In this document: in pieces, positions 25,413-32,941 of the stretch
Numbering within the stretch: the first letter of the stretch is position 1
Layout: the number at the start of each line of letters is the position of its first letter
Source: Kitasatospora aureofaciens
GTDB taxonomy: Bacteria; Actinomycetota; Actinomycetes; Streptomycetales; Streptomycetaceae
Length of the DNA stretch: 64,000 nucleotides
Direction: 5' to 3'
Assembly (NCBI GenBank): GCA_000720845.1
Contig: JODU01000006.1
Coordinates: forward strand, 1-64,000
Translations under genes and position numbers: made by a program
The notes under the pieces: model-generated
What the model saw: the letters and a program-made list of their open reading frames with translations, nothing else
What the model was told of the DNA's origin: nothing
The model's database searches: none

Positions 25413-27080
25413 CTATTCGGGTGCCGTCGCCTTCAGGGCCAGCCACAGCTCCATGCGGACGTCCGGGTCGTCCAGTGAGCGGCCGAGGATCTCCTCCACC
25501 CGGCGCATCCGGTAGCGCAGGGTGTGGCGGTGGACGCCGAGGTCGGCGGCGGCCGCGTCCCACTGGCCGTGGCGGGAGAGCCAGGCACGCACGGAGGCGA
25601 CCAGGTCGCCCCGGCCGGTGGCGTCGTGGTCGCGCAGCGCCCGCAGGAGGCCGTCGGCGAAGGCGCGCACCGCGTCGTCGGCGAGGAGCGGCAGGACCGA
25701 GCCGGCCGCCACGTGCTCGTGCTCCACGCAGACGCGGCCGCGCCTGCGGGCCACCGACAGGGCCTGTTGGGCCTGCTTGTAGGCGGTGGCCGCGGCGATG
25801 GGACCGGACGGGGCCGAGAGACCGACGACCAGGCTCTCCTCGTCGCCGCCCGCGCGGGACTCGGACGACGGGCGGGCGGCCTCCAGCGCCGACGCGTGCT
25901 CGACGCAGGCGGCGACGGCCGCGCCGCCGTCGGTGGCCAGCAGCACCAGGCGTTCGCCCTCCGGGACGACCAGCACCGCCTCGCCCGAGCGGGCCGCCGC
26001 GGCCTCCGCCGCCTCGGCGAGCGCGCCGAGGGTGCCGAGGGTGCCCAGCGGGTCGCCGCCGGGGTCGCCGCCCGTGTCACCGGCGGCCTGTGCGGCCGTG
26101 GAGGCCCGGTTCCTGGCCGCCCCCGACTCGGCGACGATCACCCGGAACGGCGCGTCCAGCAGGCCGCCGTACAGGTCCCCGGCGACCGTGCGGGCGTGGT
26201 CGGGCTCGCCGGCCAGCAGCATGCGCAGCACGGCCGCGTCGATGCGGAGCCCGGCCTCGTGCAGGGAGCGGGAGCGTTCCGTGGTGAGGGTCAGCAGGGC
26301 GATGGCGGAGTGGACGGCGTACCGCTCGGCGGTGCCCAGGGCGGCGGCCGTGCCGACGGCGAGCGCGGAGCGGGGTCTGCGGGAGGTGCCCAGGGAGTGC
26401 AGCTCGACCCGGTCGGCGTTCTCGGGGTGCTCGGCGTTGTGGGCTCCGCCGACCACGGAGGAGGCCGGGGCGGGCCGCTCGCGCAGCCGTTGCACGTCCG
26501 CCGTGAGCCGGGCGGCCCTGCGGCCCGCCCACTCGGGTGCGGTGGCGACGACGGCGCCCGAGGCGTCGTACAGCGCCGCCCAGCCGTCAACCTGGGCGGC
26601 GAGCGCGGCCAGCAGGCCCTCGGGGCCGTCGGCCAGGGTCCGCCGGGTCAGCTCGCGCTGGGCGGCGAAGCCCGCGGTGACCGCGCGGTACTGGTCGGCG
26701 GCGATCGCGGCGGAGACGGCCTTGCTGATGGCGAGGAAGGGGGTGCGGCGCGGCACCTCCAGCAGCGGCAGCCCTTCCTGCCGGGCCGCGTCCACCAGTG
26801 CCTCGGGGACGTGGTCGTAGTTGACCCCGACGGCGAATCCGAGGCCCACCACTCCGGCGCCCACCAGCCGTTTCACGTACCGGCGCATCGCCGCGGGGTC
26901 CTCGGCGTCCAGCTGGAGGGCGGTGATCAGCAGCAGCTCCCCGCCCTCCATGTAGGGCACGGGGTCGGCGAGTTCGCTGACGTGGGCCCAGCGCACCGGC
27001 ACGTCGAGGCGGTCCTCGCCGGCGCGCACGGTCAGCTTCAGCGCCGAGTGGTGGACGAGCGAGGCGAGCGTGGGGGGCAT
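25413..27080 (-). CDS. PucR-family transcriptional regulator
   Basis: A 555-residue regulator. The N-terminal PucR domain (residues about 5-130) has VRWAHVSELADPVPYMEGGE. A central GGDEF-like/ligand region follows. The C-terminal PucR-type helix-turn-helix reads LGVHRHTLRYRMRRVEEILG. Such regulators control purine, amino-acid or GABA catabolism. It lies between the aldehyde dehydrogenase and the VirD4-like gene, with gabT nearby, so control of GABA catabolism is likely. Start at ATG 27080 is where homology begins; its ribosome-binding site is weak. Confidence 0.88.
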   Translation of the reverse strand: MPPTLASLVHHSALKLTVRAGEDRLDVPVRWAHVSELADPVPYMEGGELLLITALQLDAEDPAAMRRYVKRLVGAGVVGLGFAVGVNYDHVPEALVDAARQEGLPLLEVPRRTPFLAISKAVSAAIAADQYRAVTAGFAAQRELTRRTLADGPEGLLAALAAQVDGWAALYDASGAVVATAPEWAGRRAARLTADVQRLRERPAPASSVVGGAHNAEHPENADRVELHSLGTSRRPRSALAVGTAAALGTAERYAVHSAIALLTLTTERSRSLHEAGLRIDAAVLRMLLAGEPDHARTVAGDLYGGLLDAPFRVIVAESGAARNRASTAAQAAGDTGGDPGGDPLGTLGTLGALAEAAEAAAARSGEAVLVVPEGERLVLLATDGGAAVAACVEHASALEAARPSSESRAGGDEESLVVGLSAPSGPIAAATAYKQAQQALSVARRRGRVCVEHEHVAAGSVLPLLADDAVRAFADGLLRALRDHDATGRGDLVASVRAWLSRHGQWDAAAADLGVHRHTLRYRMRRVEEILGRSLDDPDVRMELWLALKATAPE

Positions 27081-27245
27081 GGGGGCCTGGGCCTTCGGGG
27101 TCTGCGTCGGGTGGTGCGGGCAGGCCGCGGGGTGCCCGCGGTTCGGTGTGGAGTCTCCGTGATCTTTTGGCCGCCGCGTATGAACGACCTGTGTCGATTC
27201 TGCCTCACTGTACGGTCCCACGCGCCCGCCCGGGGCCCGTACGAC

Positions 27246-29372
27246 TCACCCGCGCAGGTCCACCAGCAGCGGCGGCGCGTGTTCCCCCTTGACGCTGGTC
27301 AGCGACAGCACCGCGTGCCCGGCCGGCACGGCGTGCGCCAGCTCGGAGGCCGACCAGCGCTCCCGCTCGACCTGGCGGACGGTCACCGCGCGCGCCGTGG
27401 GCGCCTTCCCGGTGATCACCCGGCGGAGCATGTGCACCGCCTTGCCCGCGGGGGTCTCGGCGATGATCTGCCGGTCGGTGACGTCGCGGGCCTCGGTCCA
27501 CTCCTTGCCCCACACCTCGGCGAAGTCCTGCCCGTCCCAGGGGGTGAGCCCGGAGAGCGCCATCCGGCACCCGATGGCCCCGAGCAGCGGCCCCCGCAGC
27601 GCACGCGGTACGTCGTCCAGGGTGCGCAGGGTCAGCACCACGCCGGCACCGGCCGAGCGCAGCCGCTGCACGCCCCGCACCGCCTCCGGCGTCACCACGC
27701 CGCTCGCGTCGTCCAGCACCAGGCAGGCGAACAGCGACCGGTCCTCCCGCGCCGAGACGCTCGCCGTGAACTGGGCGAGCACCAGCCGCGCCAGCATCCG
27801 GGAGGCGTCGGCGTGCCCCCGCTGGGGCAGGTCGATGCGGACCCGCACCGGGTGGTCGAGGGCCTTGAGGGAGAAGGGCCGGGACTGTCCCGAGGTGTCG
27901 AAGAAGGGAGCGAAGGCGGGGCGGTCCAGGAGCGCCACCCGGTCGGCGAGGACGCCGCCCACGTCGCCGGGCCGGTCCATCTGGCGTTCACGCGCGTCCA
28001 GTTCGCGCAGCAGGGAGTCCTGCCCGGCCGCGCGCAGCCCCTCGCGCAGCTCGGCCAGCGGTCCGGCGGCGCCCTCCAGCAGCTGCCGCAGTTCCGGCAC
28101 GCCGGGGAAGCGGCCGTGCACCGCGCGGAAGGGGCCGAGCAGCTGGGCGAGGACGGTGGTGGAGCGCCGGGTGTCGCCGCCCTGGTGCTGCTCGGTGAGG
28201 TCGCCGACCAGCGCTTCCGCGAGGACGACGGCGGCCTCGTCGGGGTCGGTGGTGCCGCCGTACAGGTCCAGGTCGTACACGGAGTCCGGGTTGCCGATCC
28301 GTACGACGACGTCGTAGGCGTCGGCCGGGCCGAGGTCCGCGCCCGCCGCGCCGACCACGACGACCGCGGCGCGGCCGGCGAGCGCGTGCAGGCACAGCGA
28401 CTCGGTGAGCGGGCGCACCACGCTGCCGGTCTTGCCGGAGCCCGCGGGTCCGACGGCGAGCAGGGAGGTGCCGAGCAGGTCGGGGCCGAGGGCGAGGCCG
28501 GCGCCGCGGTAGCCATAGGGGTTGCGGGCGTCGTCGGCGGCCGTGCCGATGCGCACCTGGCCGGTGACGAGGTCGTGCCGGGCCTGCCGGACGGGCAGGT
28601 CGCGGGCGCCGGAGGGGTGCGGGCAGGCGCCGGCACCGTGGCTGAGCACCGCGCCGGTGAAGGTGGCGAGGCTGTGCCGTCCCCGCTGCACGCCCTGCCA
28701 GGCGCGGACGATGCGGGCGTGGTCGACGTCCCGCATGAGCCCGGAGCGGGCGTCCGCGGCGAGCCGTTCGGCGGCGTCGTGGGCACCGGCGGCGCGGAGC
28801 GCGGGCCAGGCGGCGGGGTCCTCCTCGGGAGCGGGCACGGGGCCGCCGGCGGGGGTGGCACGGCGCCAGGCGGGCGGGCCGTAGCGCCGCCAGATCTCGC
28901 CCCAGCGGCCGAGCCGGCCGACGGCGACCATGATGATGCCGGCGATCAGGACGTAGTAGGCGTAGACGACCACGACCGAGGCGAAGCTGTGGGGCTCAGC
29001 CCAGGAGTCTGGGATCATCGCGTAGAGGGGCAGCAGCCACCAGCCGCCGAGGTAGCCGTTCCACAGCAGCGACCAGATCAGCCAGCCGACCAGGAAGGCG
29101 ATCACCGCGCCGCTCAGCAGCTGCCTGCCCGGCACCCGCTCGGGCTCCTCCTCGGGCCGCGGCCGGTGTCCGAACCGCCACACGCCGGGCAGCGCCTGGG
29201 GCCGCGGGGTGCGCAGCCAGGTCAGGAAGGCCGAACCGTCCCCGGTCCCCGGTGCCCGCGTCGGCCGCGGCGGCACCGTGGGCGGCACCGCGGGCACCTC
29301 GGGAGGTCCCGCCGGGCGCGGCACCGGATTCGCATGCGTGCCCCGCGCGTCCCGGGTCCCGTCGCCGTCCAT
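27246..29372 (-). CDS. Membrane-anchored ATPase of the VirD4/TraG/FtsK-like superfamily
   Basis: A 708-residue protein. A Pro-rich cytoplasmic N-terminus (about 50 residues) precedes two or three membrane segments (about residues 65-130). A large ATPase domain follows. Walker A is GPAGSGKTG and Walker B is FACLVLDDASG; the architecture matches the VirD4-like coupling-protein family. No relaxase, integrase or other conjugation gene is present, so it is not part of a visible mobile element. It may be a chromosomal translocase conserved in Streptomyces. I chose ATG 29372, which follows a GGGGGCAAGG stretch; an ATG at 29408 lacks such a site. Divergent from gabT. Function unknown. Confidence 0.72.
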   Translation of the reverse strand: MDGDGTRDARGTHANPVPRPAGPPEVPAVPPTVPPRPTRAPGTGDGSAFLTWLRTPRPQALPGVWRFGHRPRPEEEPERVPGRQLLSGAVIAFLVGWLIWSLLWNGYLGGWWLLPLYAMIPDSWAEPHSFASVVVVYAYYVLIAGIIMVAVGRLGRWGEIWRRYGPPAWRRATPAGGPVPAPEEDPAAWPALRAAGAHDAAERLAADARSGLMRDVDHARIVRAWQGVQRGRHSLATFTGAVLSHGAGACPHPSGARDLPVRQARHDLVTGQVRIGTAADDARNPYGYRGAGLALGPDLLGTSLLAVGPAGSGKTGSVVRPLTESLCLHALAGRAAVVVVGAAGADLGPADAYDVVVRIGNPDSVYDLDLYGGTTDPDEAAVVLAEALVGDLTEQHQGGDTRRSTTVLAQLLGPFRAVHGRFPGVPELRQLLEGAAGPLAELREGLRAAGQDSLLRELDARERQMDRPGDVGGVLADRVALLDRPAFAPFFDTSGQSRPFSLKALDHPVRVRIDLPQRGHADASRMLARLVLAQFTASVSAREDRSLFACLVLDDASGVVTPEAVRGVQRLRSAGAGVVLTLRTLDDVPRALRGPLLGAIGCRMALSGLTPWDGQDFAEVWGKEWTEARDVTDRQIIAETPAGKAVHMLRRVITGKAPTARAVTVRQVERERWSASELAHAVPAGHAVLSLTSVKGEHAPPLLVDLRG

Positions 29373-29474
29373 CGCCCTTGCCCCCTGACCAGCCGCTCCA
29401 TCCACCATCAGCGAGCCAATCTAACGCCCTCCCAAGGGGAGTTCATCGCTTACGCGGCCGGGCCCGCGTCGACG

Positions 29475-29516
29475 TGTCCATATGTCGCCGTTTCCGACAC
29501 CTGTCCATGTCGGACA
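29475..29516. promoter_or_regulatory. Repeated TGTCCAT elements in the gabT upstream region
   Basis: TGTCC-N5-GGACA (29502-29516) is a perfect short inverted repeat. A related copy TGTCCATATGTCG begins at 29475, and CCGACAC at 29494-29500 lies between them. The group lies about 110-150 bases before gabT in the 250-base region shared with the VirD4-like gene. It is a candidate binding site for the PucR regulator, inferred from position only. Confidence 0.45.
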
Positions 29517-29624
29517 ACCGGCCACGCGGACAACGCCCACATGGAGCATGCCCACCCCGCACCCCCGGTCCTAGCCTGCGAGAAAAGAAGTCAAGCGTTT
29601 GCCCGCACGACCCCAGGAGCCCCC

Positions 29625-30959
29625 ATGACCGCCCTTCCGCAGGAGCGCCGCGTCGTCACCGCCATCCCCGGCCCGAAGTCGCAGGAGCTGCAGGCCCGCC
29701 GTACGGCCGTGGTCGCGCAGGGTGTGGGCTCCACGCTGCCCGTGTTCGTGGCGCGCGCCGGCGGCGGCGTGATCGAGGACGTCGACGGCAACCGTCTGAT
29801 CGACTTCGGTTCGGGCATCGCGGTGACCTCCGTCGGCGCCTCCGCCGAGGCCGTCGTACGCAAGGCGTCCGCGCAGCTCGCCGACTTCACCCACACCTGT
29901 TTCATGGTCACGCCGTACGAGGGCTACGTCGCCGTCGCCGAGGCGCTGGCCGAGCTGACACCGGGCGACCACGCCAAGAAGTCGGCCCTGTTCAACAGCG
30001 GTGCCGAGGCCGTGGAGAACGCCGTCAAGATCGCGCGGGCGTACACCAGGCGGCAGGCCGTGGTCGTCTTCGACCACGGGTACCACGGCCGGACCAACCT
30101 GACGATGGCGCTGACCGCGAAGAACATGCCGTACAAGCACGGCTTCGGCCCGTTCGCGCCCGAGGTGTACCGCGTGCCGGTCGCCTACGGCTACCGCTGG
30201 CCGACCGGTGCCGAGAACGCCGGTCCGGAGGCCGCCGCGCAGGCGATCGACCAGATCACCAAGCAGGTCGGCGCCGAGAACGTGGCCGCGATCGTGATCG
30301 AGCCGGTGCTCGGTGAGGGTGGCTTCATCGAGCCGGCCAAGGGCTTCCTGCCCGCGATCAGCCAGTTCGCCAAGGACAACGGCATCGTCTTCGTCGCGGA
30401 CGAGATCCAGTCCGGCTTCTGCCGCACCGGCCAGTGGTTCGCCTGCGAGGACGAGGGCATCGTCCCGGACCTGATCACGACGGCCAAGGGCATCGCGGGC
30501 GGTCTGCCGCTGTCCGCCGTCACCGGCCGCGCCGAGATCATGGACGCCGCGCACTCCGGCGGCCTCGGCGGCACCTACGGCGGCAACCCGGTGGCCTGCG
30601 CGGGCGCGCTCGGCGCCATCGAGACGATGAAGGAGCTGGACCTCAACGCCCGCGCGAAGGACATCGAGGCGGTCATGAAGTCCCGCCTGGCCGCGATGGC
30701 CGAGAAGTTCGACGTCATCGGCGACGTCCGGGGCCGCGGCGCGATGATCGCGATCGAGCTGGTCAAGGACCGCGCCACCAAGGAGCCGAACCCGGAGGCG
30801 ACCGCCGCGCTCGCCAAGGCTTGTCACCAGGAGGGCCTGCTGGTCCTGACCTGTGGCACCTACGGCAACGTGCTGCGCTTCCTGCCCCCGCTGGTCATCG
30901 GGGAGGACCTGCTGAACGAGGGCCTCGACATCATCGAGCAGGCCTTCACCCGCGTCTGA
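29625..30959 (+). CDS. gabT: 4-aminobutyrate aminotransferase
   Basis: A 444-residue class III PLP aminotransferase that converts GABA plus 2-oxoglutarate to succinate semialdehyde plus glutamate. Motifs are FNSGAEAVENAVKIARAYT, the Tyr/His stacking region FDHGYHGRTNLTMALT, and DEIQSGFCRTG with the PLP Asp. The Schiff-base Lys is in TTAKGIAGGLPLSA and the phosphate-binding motif is GGTYGGNPVACAGA. The ATG at 29625 has CAGGAGC upstream. It is divergent from the VirD4-like gene. It should handle GABA produced by the polyamine catabolic operon at 35383-42626. Confidence 0.95.
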   Translation: MTALPQERRVVTAIPGPKSQELQARRTAVVAQGVGSTLPVFVARAGGGVIEDVDGNRLIDFGSGIAVTSVGASAEAVVRKASAQLADFTHTCFMVTPYEGYVAVAEALAELTPGDHAKKSALFNSGAEAVENAVKIARAYTRRQAVVVFDHGYHGRTNLTMALTAKNMPYKHGFGPFAPEVYRVPVAYGYRWPTGAENAGPEAAAQAIDQITKQVGAENVAAIVIEPVLGEGGFIEPAKGFLPAISQFAKDNGIVFVADEIQSGFCRTGQWFACEDEGIVPDLITTAKGIAGGLPLSAVTGRAEIMDAAHSGGLGGTYGGNPVACAGALGAIETMKELDLNARAKDIEAVMKSRLAAMAEKFDVIGDVRGRGAMIAIELVKDRATKEPNPEATAALAKACHQEGLLVLTCGTYGNVLRFLPPLVIGEDLLNEGLDIIEQAFTRV

Positions 30960-31090
30960 GGACGAGCGTCGAACGCGCATCTGAGCTGCGGTTCGCACGC
31001 CTGGCGGGGCGACCGGCAGAGCGTGTGAAGAACGTGTGCGGGGTGGATGGCAGGACGCCGATGGCCCTGTCCTGAGCGCACCCCCTGCCG

Positions 31091-31141
31091 TAGGTTCTAC
31101 GCAGATGAGAGATACACCCGCCCACAGGGGACTGTGGGCGG
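31091..31141 (+). ncRNA. Candidate small RNA with perfect hairpin downstream of gabT
   Basis: Within the 414-base gap 30960-31373 there is a Streptomyces-like -10 box TAGGTT at 31091-31096. A perfect stem-loop follows at 31118-31141: CCGCCCACAG, loop GGGA, CTGTGGGCGG. A transcript starting near 31103 would open with this hairpin. No convincing protein-coding frame occupies the stretch. No clear -35 box is seen, so this is only a candidate. The rest of the gap up to the terminator at 31310 holds nothing I recognise. Confidence 0.35.
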
Positions 31142-31309
31142 ATCATCAGGACGAGGCTTCCCCGGCTTCGACCTGGTCGTGCCTCGCGCACACAACCGGA
31201 GCCCACGGGTTCCGGCTTCCTCACCGATCGGACGGTCGCCCGCCCCAAACCCCCCGGGGCGCGCGGCGTTCCGGTCAGGACGACCGCCTCGGCACTCGGG
31301 ACGGTGGTT

Positions 31310-31355
31310 CACCGAAGGGCCGACACACTCCCCCCCTTGTGTCGGCCCTTCGGTG
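31310..31355. terminator. Strong bidirectional terminator between gabT region and TPR gene
   Basis: Perfect 18-base arms (31310-31327 and 31338-31355) enclose a 10-base C-rich loop. It ends 18 bases before the TPR gene stop codon position on the opposite strand. It can terminate the leftward TPR transcript and any rightward transcript from gabT or the candidate small RNA. Confidence 0.85.
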
Positions 31356-31373
31356 TGTCACCCCCTGTTCTGT

Positions 31374-32207
31374 TCATCCCTCCGCTTCTCCGCGGGTCTC
31401 CTCGCGAGGGTCCTCCCCCGTGACGCGGGCCAGCAGGGCGCGGGCCTCGCCGGTGCGCGGATGGGCGGGGTGCAGCCGCGATGCGCAGTCGGCCAGCGAC
31501 CGTCGTACGGCGGCCTCCGCCTCGGCGCGGCGTCCCAGGCCGTGCAGGGCCTCGGCGGTGACCAGGTCCCGGTACCCGGCGGCATGGCGGGGCGGCTGCG
31601 GCACGTCCCGGCGGACCTCGGCCAGCGCCTCCTCGTGGCGGCCCTGCCCGTTCAGGCTGCGCGCCAGCGTGGTGCGCAGGACGCCGGCGGCGGGCCCGTC
31701 CGTCCGGGACAGGTTGCCACGGGCGACTGCCTCCGCCTCCTCGTGCCGGGCCAGCCCGCACAGCACGGTGGCCAGGTGCCCGAGGGTGGTGATCTCCAGC
31801 GCCGACACCGGGGCGCGGTGGGCGATCCGGTTCAGCTCGCCCAGGATGCCGTTCGCCTCCGTCTCCGCCTCCGCGTACCGCCGCAGGCCGGACAGGGCGA
31901 CCACGCGGTTGCCGCGGGCGATCAGCCGCAGCATCTGCGAGTTGAGGCCGGCCGGCTCCAGTTCCGCGATCAGCGTGTCCAGTTCGTCCAGCGCCTCGGC
32001 CACCCGGCCGTGCATGACGGCCGTTCCCGTGGCCAGTACCCTCGCCTCCCAGTGCGGCGGACGCCTCCGCCAGGGGCGCCGCGGGAGCGCGGCCAGGGCC
32101 CGTGCCTCGGCCTCGACCTCCTCGTACCGGCCCTCCTTGCTCATGGTCCGCAGCCGTGTGAAGGTCTCTCCCCACTGGCTGTCCCGTGCCGTTCGTATGG
32201 TCGTCAC
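31374..32207 (-). CDS. TPR-repeat protein of unknown function
   Basis: A 277-residue soluble protein rich in Ala, Arg and Glu. It has about five helical repeats of roughly 40 residues, such as GRYEEVEAEARALA, GLRRYAEAETEANGIL, GLARHEEAEAVARGNL, GQGRHEEALAEVRRD and GLGRRAEAEAAVRRSL. This is a tetratricopeptide pattern, suggesting protein-protein contacts. There is no signal peptide or catalytic motif. The GTG at 32207 has no good ribosome-binding site; ATG 32144 (MSKEGRYEEV) is an alternative. It is followed by a perfect terminator hairpin. Partner unknown. Confidence 0.7.
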   Translation of the reverse strand: MTTIRTARDSQWGETFTRLRTMSKEGRYEEVEAEARALAALPRRPWRRRPPHWEARVLATGTAVMHGRVAEALDELDTLIAELEPAGLNSQMLRLIARGNRVVALSGLRRYAEAETEANGILGELNRIAHRAPVSALEITTLGHLATVLCGLARHEEAEAVARGNLSRTDGPAAGVLRTTLARSLNGQGRHEEALAEVRRDVPQPPRHAAGYRDLVTAEALHGLGRRAEAEAAVRRSLADCASRLHPAHPRTGEARALLARVTGEDPREETRGEAEG

Positions 32208-32251
32208 GGGCGGTGAGACTACGCGAGGGCGGGCCTGCGAAGCTGGGCGTC

Positions 32252-32941
32252 ATGCCGGTCTCCGCCCCGCCACGCGTCCCCTCCGCCCTCGTCGGGCTTC
32301 CCGTGCTCCTCTTCGTCCTGATCACCTGGCAGGTCGTCGCCGACGGCCCGTTGGCCGAGGCGGACGAGCGGCTGAGCCGGGCGCTCGTCCACCCGGACCG
32401 GTTCTCCGAACTGCTGTCCGACCTCGGCAATGTGCAGGTGGCCGTGCCCGTCCTGGTCGTGGCGCTGGTGTACGCGGCGTGGCACGGGCGCGCCACAGGT
32501 ATGGACCGCTGGTGGCTGCCGCCCCTCGCGGGGGCACTGGCGATGGTCCTGGTGCCGGCGCTGGTGGCCCCCCTGAAGGAGTGGACCGACCGCCCCGGCA
32601 CCCCGGCGGTGCCCCCGGCGGTCGGCTACTACCCCTCGGGCCACACCGCCACGGCGGTCGTCGCGTACGGCGCGGCGACGCTGCTGCTGCTCGGGCGGCT
32701 GCGCGCGCCGGCCGTGCGCCGCACGCTGGTGGTGCTGTGCGCCCTGCTGGTGCTCGGCACCTCCTACGGGCTGGTGCGGCGGGGCTACCACTGGCCGCTG
32801 GACGTGGTGGCGAGCTGGTGCCTGGGGGTGGTGCTGCTGGCCGGGGTCCGGCTGGTGGACCGCCGGACCCCGCGGGGCGTCAGCCGAAGTACGCGTCGAA
32901 GTTCTTCTGGAACTCCCAGTTCGAGTAGCGGTCCCAGTTGA
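32252..32941 (+). CDS. PAP2-family membrane phosphatase
   Basis: A 229-residue integral membrane protein with about five to six membrane segments and a phosphatidic-acid-phosphatase-2 domain. The three active-site blocks are visible as KEWTDRP, YYPSGHTAT, and GYHWPLDVVASW. In the third block the residue six before the catalytic His, normally Arg, is Leu; Arg occurs three and four before it. Likely substrates are lipid phosphates such as undecaprenyl or phosphatidate phosphates. The last 20 residues are Ser/Arg-rich and are encoded opposite the 3' end of the chitinase gene, a 62-base convergent overlap. Confidence 0.85.
   Translation: MPVSAPPRVPSALVGLPVLLFVLITWQVVADGPLAEADERLSRALVHPDRFSELLSDLGNVQVAVPVLVVALVYAAWHGRATGMDRWWLPPLAGALAMVLVPALVAPLKEWTDRPGTPAVPPAVGYYPSGHTATAVVAYGAATLLLLGRLRAPAVRRTLVVLCALLVLGTSYGLVRRGYHWPLDVVASWCLGVVLLAGVRLVDRRTPRGVSRSTRRSSSGTPSSSSGPS

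Noticed and set aside
27246..29372. Conjugative plasmid or ICE remnant based on the VirD4-like ATPase
   Set aside because: No relaxase, replication, integrase or spread genes are nearby, and the flanking genes are core metabolism.
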